Part shown: positions 1 to 8,039 of the stretch, piece after piece
How the letters are laid out: every line of letters begins with the position of its first letter
How positions within the stretch are numbered: the stretch's first letter is position 1
Source: Turicibacter sp. UBA7094
GTDB taxonomy: Bacteria; Bacillota_I; Bacilli_A; MOL361; Turicibacteraceae
DNA: 36,267 nucleotides
Assembly: GCA_002493395.1 (NCBI GenBank)
Contig: DKYS01000127.1
Location: forward strand, 1-36,267
Direction: 5' to 3'
Notes under the pieces: model-generated
Databases searched by the model: none
Seen by the model: the letters and a program-made list of their open reading frames with translations, nothing else
Told to the model about the DNA's origin: nothing
Position numbers and translations under genes: made by a program

Positions 1-999
1 AATATCAATCAACTCACTCGGAATCTCAGTCATCGCCTGCATAAATGCTCCGCCAACTTTCATGAATCCAAATAAAGCGGCTGCTAAGAATACTCCAATT
101 GGAGTATTTAATCCAAGTAACGCCACGGCAATTCCATCATATCCTTGAGTCGGTAACACCCCGATTTTAATATGGTCCGTATATCCAACATAAAACGTTG
201 CTCCAGCAAGACCGGCTAATACTCCGGCAATAATCATCGAAAGGATGACATTACGTGTTGCCTTCATTCCAGCATACTCCGCTGCATGGTGATTGTATCC
301 AACCGCCTTTAATTCATAACCAAATGTCGTTTTTTCTAAAATGAACCAAATAACGACACAAGCAATCACTGCAAAAACTAAACCTAAATTGACGGCTGAT
401 CCACTAAAAAACTCGGTCATACCTGCTACTTTTAATGAAGCTGTTTGTGCAATCGTTGCCGATTCTGTTGAATATTTTCCTGGAATAAGCACTTTAACTG
501 CATATTGTACGCCCCAAAGTGCAATATAATTCATCATAATTGAGGTAACAACTTCATGGATTTTAAATTTAGCCTTCAAAATCCCTGGTACAATTGCCCA
601 GATACCCCCAGCAATCATCGCCCCTAAGACAACAACAATCAGATGAATGACACGCGGTAAATCGAAGGCTACTCCTAAATACACCGCCATAAATCCACCC
701 ACTAACATTTGTCCAGGAACCCCAATATTAAATAACCCTGTTCTAAATGCAAAGGCTACTGATAACCCCGTTAAAATTAACGGCGTCATTTGTAATAATC
801 CATTCCCAAATTGTTTTAAATCTCCTGATAGAATTCCTTTAAAACCACCTTGGAATAAGTAAGTAAATCCCTCAAAAGGATTATACCCAATCATAAATAA
901 GACAATAAATCCAACTAAAAATCCGAGAATAACTGAAGCAAAAGGCGCTAACTTCTTTTGAACAGCATCATCTGATAAATCAAACTTCAAATTCTTCAT
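1..999 (-). CDS. Nucleoside-type ABC transporter permease (NupP-like), 3'-truncated by window edge
   Basis: The reading frame begins at ATG 999-997 and stays open to base 1 (333 codons), so only the C-terminal end is missing. The product is a very hydrophobic inner-membrane permease. It opens with a short polar stretch (MKNLKFDLSDD) followed by many membrane segments, and includes the phrases FNIGVPGQML and VVTSIMMNYIALWG, typical of BMP-associated nucleoside/sugar permeases of the branched-chain permease superfamily. Family members run about 350 residues, so roughly 15 are off-window. The start overlaps the TAA of the upstream ATPase gene by one base (TAATG), which implies translational coupling. 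Together with that ATPase and the BMP lipoproteins at 2949-5405 it would import nucleosides or purines. Substrate is inferred from family only. A second permease gene (NupQ type) is expected beyond the left edge. Confidence 0.85.
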   Translation of the reverse strand, partial: MKNLKFDLSDDAVQKKLAPFASVILGFLVGFIVLFMIGYNPFEGFTYLFQGGFKGILSGDLKQFGNGLLQMTPLILTGLSVAFAFRTGLFNIGVPGQMLVGGFMAVYLGVAFDLPRVIHLIVVVLGAMIAGGIWAIVPGILKAKFKIHEVVTSIMMNYIALWGVQYAVKVLIPGKYSTESATIAQTASLKVAGMTEFFSGSAVNLGLVFAVIACVVIWFILEKTTFGYELKAVGYNHHAAEYAGMKATRNVILSMIIAGVLAGLAGATFYVGYTDHIKIGVLPTQGYDGIAVALLGLNTPIGVFLAAALFGFMKVGGAFMQAMTEIPSELIDI

Positions 1000-2528
1000 T
1001 ACTGTTCACCTCTTTCACGTCCGGCTCCTGCCATTAATAACCCAATTTCTTGTTCATTCGTTTGCGCAGCATCTAAAATACCGACAATTTCACCTTCATA
1101 AATCACGGCAATTCGGTCAGATACATTTAAAATCTCATCCAATTCAAGGGAAATTAATAAAACCCCACGTCCTTTATCGCGCTCTTCGATTAATTCACGA
1201 TGAACATATTCAATCGCTCCAACGTCAAGTCCGCGTGTCGGTTGAGCAGCAATTAATAGCTTCGGTGATCGTACAACTTCTCGACCAATGATTGCCTTTT
1301 GCTGATTTCCACCTGACATGCTACGGGTAATCGTTTGACTTCCTTGCCCACTACGTACATCAAATCGTTCAATCAACCTCTCTGACTGCTCACGAATCGC
1401 CTGGCGATTTAAAATTCCACCTTTACTAAATGGCGCTTGATAATAGTTTTGTAAGATAAAGTTATCCTCTAATGAATACTCTAACACAAGTCCATGTTTG
1501 TGACGATCCTCAGGAATATGACCAATTCCCGCTTCTGTTCTTTTTCGGACCGATAAACGACTAATATCTTCTCCATTTAATTTAACCGTTCCGCTATCTG
1601 CCGGGCGCAACCCTGTAATCGCCTCAATTAATTCCGTTTGGCCATTTCCTTCAATTCCGGCTACCCCTAAGATTTCACCTTCATATACTGTTAAAGATAA
1701 GTGCTTTAATGCATCAACGCCACGCGCGTTCTTTACACATAAATCGCTCACTTCAAGAACTGGCGCACCCGTTTTTGCAACTTTTTTATCTAATTTAAAC
1801 GTTACTTTACGTCCAACCATTAAATCAGCTAAATCTTGCTCTGTCACCTCATCCACAACGACCGTCCCGATTCCTTTCCCTTTACGAATAATCGTACAAT
1901 GTTTAGCAATTGCCTTAATCTCTTTCAATTTATGCGTAATCACAATAATTGATTTTCCTTCAGCGGTTAACTGTTTCATAATCTTCATGAGATGTTCAAT
2001 TTCTTGCGGAGTTAAGACAGCGGTCGGTTCATCAAAAATTAAAATATCTGCATTACGATAAAGCATCTTTAAGATTTCGACACGTTGTTGCATTCCGACA
2101 GAAATATCTTCAATCTTTGCATAGGGATCAACGTGTAAATTATAACGTTTTGATAATTCCGCTACACGCTTCGCCGCCTTTTTAATATCAACGCAACCTC
2201 CAAAACGTTTTGGTTCACTTCCTAAAATAATATTTTCCGTCACTGTAAAGTTATGTACTAATTTAAAGTGTTGGTGAACCATTCCAATACCAAGCTCTGT
2301 TGCAATATTCGGATTTGTAATTTTCACTTCTTTTCCACGTACTTTAATGCATCCGCTCTCCGGTTTATACATTCCGAATAAAACACTCATTAAGGTTGAT
2401 TTACCCGCACCATTTTCTCCTAAAAGAGCATGAATTTCTCCTGGTTCTACCTGCAACGTAATATTATCATTCGCCTTAATTCCTGGAAACTCTTTTGTGA
2501 TATTGAGCATCTCAATTACATATTCCAT
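999..2528 (-). CDS. ABC transporter ATP-binding protein, tandem-domain nucleoside/sugar type (NupO-like)
   Basis: This 509-residue protein has two ABC domains. Domain 1 has Walker A GENGAGKST at residues 37-45, signature SVGMQQR and Walker B ILIFDEPTAVL. Domain 2 has a degenerate Walker A (GIEGNGQTE), signature MSGGNQQK and a Walker B with Gln in place of the catalytic Glu region (LLIAAQPTRGLD). This asymmetry is normal for the sugar/nucleoside class of fused ATPases, where one site is catalytically weak. It energises the permease encoded immediately downstream. The ATG at 2528 has a GAAAGGGG ribosome-binding site 7 bases upstream. The gene is separated from the BMP lipoprotein gene by 420 bp that hold a terminator, a separate promoter and a structured leader, so it is probably expressed independently of the binding proteins. 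Confidence 0.92.
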   Translation of the reverse strand: MEYVIEMLNITKEFPGIKANDNITLQVEPGEIHALLGENGAGKSTLMSVLFGMYKPESGCIKVRGKEVKITNPNIATELGIGMVHQHFKLVHNFTVTENIILGSEPKRFGGCVDIKKAAKRVAELSKRYNLHVDPYAKIEDISVGMQQRVEILKMLYRNADILIFDEPTAVLTPQEIEHLMKIMKQLTAEGKSIIVITHKLKEIKAIAKHCTIIRKGKGIGTVVVDEVTEQDLADLMVGRKVTFKLDKKVAKTGAPVLEVSDLCVKNARGVDALKHLSLTVYEGEILGVAGIEGNGQTELIEAITGLRPADSGTVKLNGEDISRLSVRKRTEAGIGHIPEDRHKHGLVLEYSLEDNFILQNYYQAPFSKGGILNRQAIREQSERLIERFDVRSGQGSQTITRSMSGGNQQKAIIGREVVRSPKLLIAAQPTRGLDVGAIEYVHRELIEERDKGRGVLLISLELDEILNVSDRIAVIYEGEIVGILDAAQTNEQEIGLLMAGAGRERGEQ

Positions 2529-2747
2529 TGCTTTACCCCTTTCTATACACTTTGTTCTGTCCTCAGTAGCACCCTGTATGTGTCCTCATCCAAGTTACTG
2601 CTACTAACCTGCTCTCACCTGGTCATCGCTTCAATAAAAATAGTGCCATCAATCAAATTCATGAAGATACGCATTCAATCATTAAGCAAAGCAAATTGAG
2701 TCTATTAAACATTAGGTGATAAAAACGATTGTAAAAATCGCCTATTC
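2529..2747 (-). promoter_or_regulatory. Structured 5' leader of the ABC ATPase/permease operon (candidate cis-regulatory RNA)
   Basis: The predicted transcript from the promoter at 2754-2783 has an untranslated leader of about 220 nt. Near its 5' end is a small hairpin (GCGATT/AATCGT, about 2725-2742) followed by a U run. Nearer the gene, two helices are mutually exclusive or would form a pseudoknot: CCAGGT (2617-2622) with ACTTGG (2590-2595), and AGTAGCA (2599-2605) with TGCTACT (2565-2571). The motif TGAGGACA occurs twice (2558-2565 and 2581-2588). I compared it by eye with the common riboswitch consensus patterns I know (purine, SAM, T-box, glycine, lysine, c-di-GMP, ZTP, THF) and did not recognise a match. 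No ORF is supported here. Confidence 0.35.
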
Positions 2748-2753
2748 TTATTT

Positions 2754-2783
2754 ATTATAGAATAATTTAAATAAACTAATCAA
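2754..2783 (-). promoter_or_regulatory. Sigma-A promoter for the ABC ATPase/permease operon
   Basis: On the minus strand TTGATT (2778-2783), an 18-base spacer and a perfect TATAAT (2754-2759). The start of transcription would be near 2747, giving the long leader described separately. Confidence 0.5.
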
Positions 2784-2886
2784 TAAAAAATATCGAATCT
2801 TGTAATATTTTATCTCACTTTACCCCTTATTAGTTGTTTTAGTTAAAAATGTCCATCCCTTGATGACGGCGCCTAATCCCATTTAC

Positions 2887-2930
2887 AAAAAAAGATAATA
2901 AGATCCTTAAAGAATTCTTATTATCTTTTC
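2887..2930 (-). terminator. Rho-independent terminator of the first BMP lipoprotein gene
   Basis: A 13-bp perfect A/T-rich stem (2890-2902 with 2917-2929) is followed on the minus strand by a T run, 18 bases after the stop codon of the gene at 2949-4079. Confidence 0.75.
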
Positions 2931-2948
2931 ACGTTTAGTTAAAAATTA

Positions 2949-4079
2949 TTACTCTCCTGATAAGTTAAGAGCCTCAAAATTATATCCGTATTCTGTTAAT
3001 TTTGCTTTGACTGCATCTAATTCACTAGGAAGAGATAAAGCCCCAGATTTTAATGACGAAAGAACTTCATCTAACTTCTCTTTTGTTGCATCTGATAAAT
3101 TTGGATTTTCTTCTGGTAATCCAATTCCATCATTTTGCGCATTCATCGTAATAACTTCTCCGCCTTTAAACGTCCCCTTCACGGCTTCATCAATTTTTGC
3201 GTAAGCTGCATTGTCGATACGTTTAATTGCTGACGTTAAAATAACTGAACGTCCGTCAGATAAAAGTCCATCTTCATATTGATCCACGTCTACACCAATA
3301 ACATGAACATCTTTTGAAGCCTCAGCACGTTCTTTCGCTTCAGCGATAACACCGTTTCCAACCCCACCAGCTGCTACGAAGATGATATCGATTCCTTTAT
3401 CGTACATTCCACCAGCTTGAGCTTTTCCACCAGCTACATCATTGAATGTCCCATTGTATAAATAATCAGCAATTTCAACATTTGTTCCTAAATTAGCATT
3501 CGCATAGGCAACCCCCATTGCAAATCCATATCCAAAATTTTGAACACTCGGAATAACCATTCCGCCAATAAATCCAACTTTATTTGTTTTTGTTTCTAAA
3601 GCTGCTGCAACGCCAGCTAAAAATCCACCTTCTTGTTCAGCAAAATAAATAGCCGATGTATTTTCAGCTGCCCCACCTGTCGGTTGCCCATCAAGAATAA
3701 CAAATTTCTTATCTGGATTTTCTTCTTGTAATTGAGCGATTGCTTCCTCAAACTTAAATCCTGGCGCAATAATCATTTCATGCCCTGATGCTAACAAATT
3801 ATTTGCAGCTTCTAAATAATCTTGGGTTGCTTCCCCTGCTGGCTTGATATACTTTGAAGTAATTGTTCCATTTTCCTCTTCGTAACGTTGAATTCCTTCC
3901 CAAGTCCCTTGATTAAACGATTTATCATCGATCGTTCCAGAGTCTGTCATCATTCCCACTTTAAGTTTTGCGTCTGTTGATGCTCCTTGTGATTCATTGT
4001 TAACTGCTCCCTTACCGCAAGCAGCTAACCCAACTGTAGCTGCTAGAGCAAGTGTTAGCATTGAAACTTTCTTTTTCAT
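2949..4079 (-). CDS. BMP/PnrA-family substrate-binding lipoprotein (paralogue 1)
   Basis: The 376-residue protein starts with a lipoprotein signal peptide; the lipobox is LAAC with the lipidated Cys at residue 21. The mature part begins with KVGMMTDSGTIDDKSFNQGT, the ligand-pocket opening of basic-membrane-protein/PnrA-type purine-nucleoside binders, and contains the later family phrases GTFNDVAGG, MYDKGIDIIF and GVDVDQYEDG. It is expected on the outer face of the membrane, delivering nucleosides to the ABC importer encoded just downstream. The start ATG has GAGGAGG 8 bases upstream. A closely similar second copy lies directly upstream at 4284-5405, and each copy has its own promoter and terminator. 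Exact ligand is not shown by the sequence. Confidence 0.9.
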   Translation of the reverse strand: MKKKVSMLTLALAATVGLAACGKGAVNNESQGASTDAKLKVGMMTDSGTIDDKSFNQGTWEGIQRYEEENGTITSKYIKPAGEATQDYLEAANNLLASGHEMIIAPGFKFEEAIAQLQEENPDKKFVILDGQPTGGAAENTSAIYFAEQEGGFLAGVAAALETKTNKVGFIGGMVIPSVQNFGYGFAMGVAYANANLGTNVEIADYLYNGTFNDVAGGKAQAGGMYDKGIDIIFVAAGGVGNGVIAEAKERAEASKDVHVIGVDVDQYEDGLLSDGRSVILTSAIKRIDNAAYAKIDEAVKGTFKGGEVITMNAQNDGIGLPEENPNLSDATKEKLDEVLSSLKSGALSLPSELDAVKAKLTEYGYNFEALNLSGE

Positions 4080-4113
4080 ATTTGTATGGCCTCCTCATAA
4101 TAAATACACCTTA

Positions 4114-4142
4114 AGTGTAACAAATTCTGTTTTTTTTGTAAA
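4114..4142 (-). promoter_or_regulatory. Promoter of BMP paralogue 1
   Basis: Minus strand TTTACA (4137-4142), 17-base spacer, TACACT (4114-4119), about 35 bases upstream of the ATG. The arrangement closely resembles that of paralogue 2. Confidence 0.5.
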
Positions 4143-4214
4143 GAAACAATTACATTTATTTGCTTTTTTTCTCATTAAAACAAAAGATTTTCCATTCTTT
4201 TCACAGTGAATAAT

Positions 4215-4250
4215 AAAAAGGGGCCTCCTATCCTCGAGGCCACACCTTTA
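4215..4250 (-). terminator. Terminator of BMP paralogue 2
   Basis: On the minus strand AAAGG and GGCCTC pair with GAGGCC and CCTTTT around a short loop, and the right arm ends in a T run. It lies just past the stop of the gene at 4284-5405. Confidence 0.75.
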
Positions 4251-4283
4251 AAACTATTTTTATCAATCTTTTGACTTCATTTA

Positions 4284-5405
4284 TTATTTATAGCTAATCG
4301 CACTTGAATCATACCCAACTTCAGATAAGTAAGTTTCTAATGCATCGCTTGTTGATGGCACAACAATTTCATCTGATTTAATTTTCGCTAATACGTCATC
4401 AACTTTTTCTTGTGTCTCTGTACTTAAATTAGGATTTTTTTCTGGTAAACCAATTCCATCTGTTTTAGCATCCATTGTAATCTTTTGTCCACCAGGGAAA
4501 TTTCCTTCACCGTAAGCTTTTAATGCTTCATACACAGCTGTTCCCACTTGTTTAATAGCAGATGTTAAAATAACTGAATGCCCATCACTCATTAATCCTT
4601 CGTCGTACTGATCAACGTCTACTCCAATTACATAAACGTTATCTCCATTTTCTGTACGAACTTTTGCCTCATTAATAACCCCGTTTCCAACTGCTGCTGC
4701 TGCCGAGAAGATGATATCAATCCCTTTATCATACATTCCGCCAGCCATCATTTGTCCACCTTGAACATCATTGAATGTTCCTTGATATTGGTAATCAGCG
4801 ACTTCAACATTTGTTCCAAACGTTTTATTAGCATAAGCAACTCCCGCTACATATCCCCAACCAAAACGTTCAACCGCAGGGATTTGCATTCCACCAATAA
4901 ATCCAACTTTACCTGTTTGAGATTGTAACGCTGCAGCAACTCCTGATAAAAATCCAGCTTCTTGCTCAGCAAAGAAAATAGACAGTGTATTTTCCCCAAT
5001 CGGTTGTGGCTCTCCCTCTAAAATGACAAATGAAACATCCGGATTAGCCACTTGAAGTTCTGTAATGGCCTCTTCAAATTTATATCCTGGCGCAACAATG
5101 ACATTGTTTCCAGCCATCATTAAGTTATCAGCCGCACTTAAATAATCCGCTGTCGTTTCACCGTTAGGTTGAACATGTTGACCCTTAACTCCTTTATGAT
5201 CTTTCGTATACGCTTTGATTCCTTCCCAAGTTCCTTGGTTAAATGATTTATCATCAATCGTTCCCGAATCAATCATCATTCCAACTTTAAAGTTTTCTTG
5301 ATTCGCATCCGATGTTGAATCCGCTCCTCCCTTATCTTTTTGACACGCCACTAATGCGATGACAGCAACCATCATTAACATGAACATTGATGTAAACTTT
5401 CTCAT
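4284..5405 (-). CDS. BMP/PnrA-family substrate-binding lipoprotein (paralogue 2)
   Basis: The 373-residue lipoprotein has lipobox LVAC with Cys at residue 21. It shares with its neighbour the same architecture and most signature segments (KVGMMIDSGTIDDKSFNQGT, GTFNDVQGG, MYDKGIDIIF, GVDVDQYDEG, NPNLSTETQEKVD near the C terminus). Local differences in loops (GGVGNG versus AAVGNG in the hinge region; HVQPNGE versus YIKPAGE) suggest duplication followed by divergence, possibly to different nucleoside preferences. The ATG at 5405 has AGGAGG 6 to 7 bases upstream. It likely shares the single membrane complex encoded at 1-2528. Function is inferred from the family. Confidence 0.9.
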   Translation of the reverse strand: MRKFTSMFMLMMVAVIALVACQKDKGGADSTSDANQENFKVGMMIDSGTIDDKSFNQGTWEGIKAYTKDHKGVKGQHVQPNGETTADYLSAADNLMMAGNNVIVAPGYKFEEAITELQVANPDVSFVILEGEPQPIGENTLSIFFAEQEAGFLSGVAAALQSQTGKVGFIGGMQIPAVERFGWGYVAGVAYANKTFGTNVEVADYQYQGTFNDVQGGQMMAGGMYDKGIDIIFSAAAAVGNGVINEAKVRTENGDNVYVIGVDVDQYDEGLMSDGHSVILTSAIKQVGTAVYEALKAYGEGNFPGGQKITMDAKTDGIGLPEKNPNLSTETQEKVDDVLAKIKSDEIVVPSTSDALETYLSEVGYDSSAISYK

Positions 5406-5438
5406 AATGATCCTCCTAGTTCTAAAATTCCTTGAATA

Positions 5439-5467
5439 AGTCTATCAAAAAGAGGAGATTTTGTAAA
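5439..5467 (-). promoter_or_regulatory. Promoter of BMP paralogue 2
   Basis: Minus strand TTTACA (5462-5467), 17-base spacer, TAGACT (5439-5444), about 33 bases before the start codon. Confidence 0.5.
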
Positions 5468-5592
5468 TGTTTATCGAATATTTACTTTTTAGTTTTTCAT
5501 TTCTCTTATTGATCCTTCTTATTATCAGATACTTTATCAAATATTATGAACAAATTTATCAATTTTCACTGATTTCATTTTCTCTCCTCTAA

Positions 5593-5621
5593 AAAGGGAC
5601 CCCCTAAACGGTGGTCCCTTA
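5593..5621 (-). terminator. Terminator of the FtsK/SpoIIIE gene
   Basis: Stem AAGGGACC/GGTCCCTT followed by a T run on the minus strand, just beyond the stop codon at 5632. Confidence 0.85.
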
Positions 5622-5631
5622 CATGCACTAT

Positions 5632-7914
5632 CTATAAATTCGCAATCATTTCATGATACTGCGCTTCACTCATTAATACTTCTCTTGGTTTACTTCCTTC
5701 ACTCGGGCCAATTAAACCGCTCATTTCTAAATCTTCAACGATTCGTGCCGCTCGATTATATCCGATTCTAAATCGTCGCTGAAGCAATGAGGCTGAAACT
5801 TTTTTCGTCTCTAAAATGTAGGCTAAAACTTCCCTCATTAGAGGGTCTTCCATCGTTTGTGCCTCATTTTGAATTTGTTCAATATTCTCTAAGAAATCTT
5901 GTCTCACTTCTTCAGGCGCAATTTGCGATTTAATAAACTCGACAATTCGAACAACCTCCTCGTCTGAGATAAAGGCCCCCTGAACACGTGTTGGATTGGA
6001 TGCCCCCATCGGTAAAAACAACATATCCCCTTTTCCAAGCAATTTTTCAGCTCCAGGCATATCGATAATCGTCCGCGAGTCAACAGCCGACGACACCCCG
6101 AAGGCAATGCGGGATGGAATGTTCGCTTTAATAACCCCAGTAATGACATCAACCGATGGACGCTGTGTTGCAATAATGAGATGAATGCCTGCAGCACGCG
6201 CCATTTGAGTTAAACGCATAATACATTCCTCAACTTCTTTTGAAGCAACCATCATTAAATCCGCTAACTCATCAATAATAACAACAATAAACGGGAGAAG
6301 TGCCTTAGCCCCTTCTTGCTGTTCATTATATTGATTGACATACTCATTATAACTTTCTATATTACGCGTCCCACTTTCACTAAATAACTCATAGCGATAT
6401 TCCATCTCAGAAACCACTTTTTTCAACGCTAATGAGGCTAGCCTCGGATCTGTCACAACAGGGGCTAATAAATGGGGAATTCCATTATATCCATTTAATT
6501 CTACCTTTTTAGGATCCACCATCAACATCTTAACTTCATTAGGCGTTGAACGCATCAAAATACTACAAATAATCGTATTAATACACACCGACTTTCCTGA
6601 TCCGGTTGCCCCTGCCACTAATAAGTGCGGCATTTTATTTAATGGGGAATAAACTGTTTTCCCTGAAATATCCCGCCCGAGAACCATTAATAATTTTTCC
6701 TTTTGTTGTCGATGCGGAACTTCTTTCACAATTTCTTTAAAGGTGACTAATGTTTGTTTCGGATTAGGCACCTCAATCCCAATGGCTGACTTTCCTGGAA
6801 TAGGCGCCTCAATTCGGATTCCTTTAGCAGCTAAAGCTAAGGCGATATCGTCCGTTAAATTTAAAATTTTACTTACTTTAACCCCGACATTTGGTAAAAT
6901 TTCAAACCTCGTGACCGATGGACCAATATGAACCTCTTGAACTTTAGCTTTTACATCGAAGTTCTTAAACGTATCCTCTAACTTGCGCGCTTGTGATTTT
7001 GCACTCACCAATAAACGTTGAGAATTATTCGTTTGCTGATAATCAACCAATAATTCAAGAGGTGGAAGCACATAATTCTCATCTTTTAATACCTGACTTT
7101 CCGGTTCTAACACCAGCTCTTGTTCAAGCGGTGGTTGTTGCTTATCAAACTCTTTAATTTTAAATTCCTCTTGTTCCTCTATTTCCCCTTCAATAAACGC
7201 TTCTTCATGCTCCAATACCTCTTCGTCCCCCTCAACATTTTCATTTAACAATGTCACGACTGGTTGATGCACAGGAACTTGTTCTTTTTCCTTCGTTTCA
7301 TCGACTCGATGCTTCACACGTTTTTTCTTTCGTGAAGCTTTTCGTTGTTTAGCGCGATACTCTTGAGTCTTCTCATAAAAGTCTTTTACCGTTAAATCAA
7401 AGATCAACAACGTCCCATAACACAGCACTAATAGGGCAACAATATAAAGCCCATTTGTCGTCACCAATGGCACAAGTACACCGTAAATAATCGCCCCAAG
7501 CAATCCTCCGCCCGCTGTAAAAGTTGGATTTAAAATATCATTTGAAAAATAATATTTTAACATCCCCTCAAGAATTGGAATATTGTGCGCCTTAAACTCT
7601 CGATAAACTGGCAAATGACTAAAAACAACGACCGATAGAAAAACCAAATACCAACCAACCTGTTTAGAACTCCAAAAAGTTGGCATTTGACGTTTTACAA
7701 TAAGGCGTCCCCCATGAATGATCATGGCAATTGTGAGTACCCAAAAAAATTCTCCAACTAAAAATAATCCGACTTTTTTTAAGAAGATTCCAATTATTCC
7801 AAGTTGGCCCAGCATTAAAATGGCTAATAGAATAAGTAAAATCCCAACTAATTCATAGCCAATCCCCGTTAAAACAAATTTCTTTTTGTTCTTTACATTT
7901 TTCTTCCGTGCCAT
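5632..7914 (-). CDS. spoIIIE: DNA translocase FtsK/SpoIIIE
   Basis: The 760-residue protein has the full family layout. A Lys/Arg-rich N terminus and four to five membrane helices fall within residues 14-175. A long charged, Glu-rich linker covers about 180-280. The RecA-like motor carries Walker A GATGSGKS at 435-442 (Lys441) and Walker B VVIIDELADLM. A C-terminal winged-helix gamma domain (last 70 residues, RRFRIGYNRAARIVEDLE) reads oriented DNA motifs. It pumps chromosomal DNA across a closing septum; in sporulating relatives the gene at this position, beside rnj and the dap cluster, moves the chromosome into the forespore. Length is close to B. subtilis SpoIIIE. Between it and rnj the tepA and ylzJ genes found in B. 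subtilis are absent. RBS GAGGT lies 6 bases before ATG. FtsK-like vegetative use cannot be excluded. Confidence 0.93.
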   Translation of the reverse strand: MARKKNVKNKKKFVLTGIGYELVGILLILLAILMLGQLGIIGIFLKKVGLFLVGEFFWVLTIAMIIHGGRLIVKRQMPTFWSSKQVGWYLVFLSVVVFSHLPVYREFKAHNIPILEGMLKYYFSNDILNPTFTAGGGLLGAIIYGVLVPLVTTNGLYIVALLVLCYGTLLIFDLTVKDFYEKTQEYRAKQRKASRKKKRVKHRVDETKEKEQVPVHQPVVTLLNENVEGDEEVLEHEEAFIEGEIEEQEEFKIKEFDKQQPPLEQELVLEPESQVLKDENYVLPPLELLVDYQQTNNSQRLLVSAKSQARKLEDTFKNFDVKAKVQEVHIGPSVTRFEILPNVGVKVSKILNLTDDIALALAAKGIRIEAPIPGKSAIGIEVPNPKQTLVTFKEIVKEVPHRQQKEKLLMVLGRDISGKTVYSPLNKMPHLLVAGATGSGKSVCINTIICSILMRSTPNEVKMLMVDPKKVELNGYNGIPHLLAPVVTDPRLASLALKKVVSEMEYRYELFSESGTRNIESYNEYVNQYNEQQEGAKALLPFIVVIIDELADLMMVASKEVEECIMRLTQMARAAGIHLIIATQRPSVDVITGVIKANIPSRIAFGVSSAVDSRTIIDMPGAEKLLGKGDMLFLPMGASNPTRVQGAFISDEEVVRIVEFIKSQIAPEEVRQDFLENIEQIQNEAQTMEDPLMREVLAYILETKKVSASLLQRRFRIGYNRAARIVEDLEMSGLIGPSEGSKPREVLMSEAQYHEMIANL

Positions 7915-8000
7915 ACTCTTACCTCAATTATTTCATGTTTAACTCTGATGTCTATTATCTCATAAAAATTCTTTTTTTTCATGTTTATTCCGCAACTCTC

Positions 8001-8037
8001 CTAAAAAAACTACCTTTCTTAAGAAAGGTAGTTTTTT
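8001..8037 (-). terminator. Terminator of the RNase J gene
   Basis: A perfect 34-base palindrome (AAAAAACTACCTTTCTT and its complement, 8004-8037) sits immediately after the rnj stop codon and ends in a T run on the minus strand. Confidence 0.85.
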
Positions 8038-8039
8038 CA

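Noticed and set aside
2430..2699. Plus-strand ORF of 89 codons
   Set aside because: It starts inside the ABC ATPase gene, antisense to it, and runs through the structured leader; no ribosome site and an odd Ser/Leu/Tyr-rich composition.
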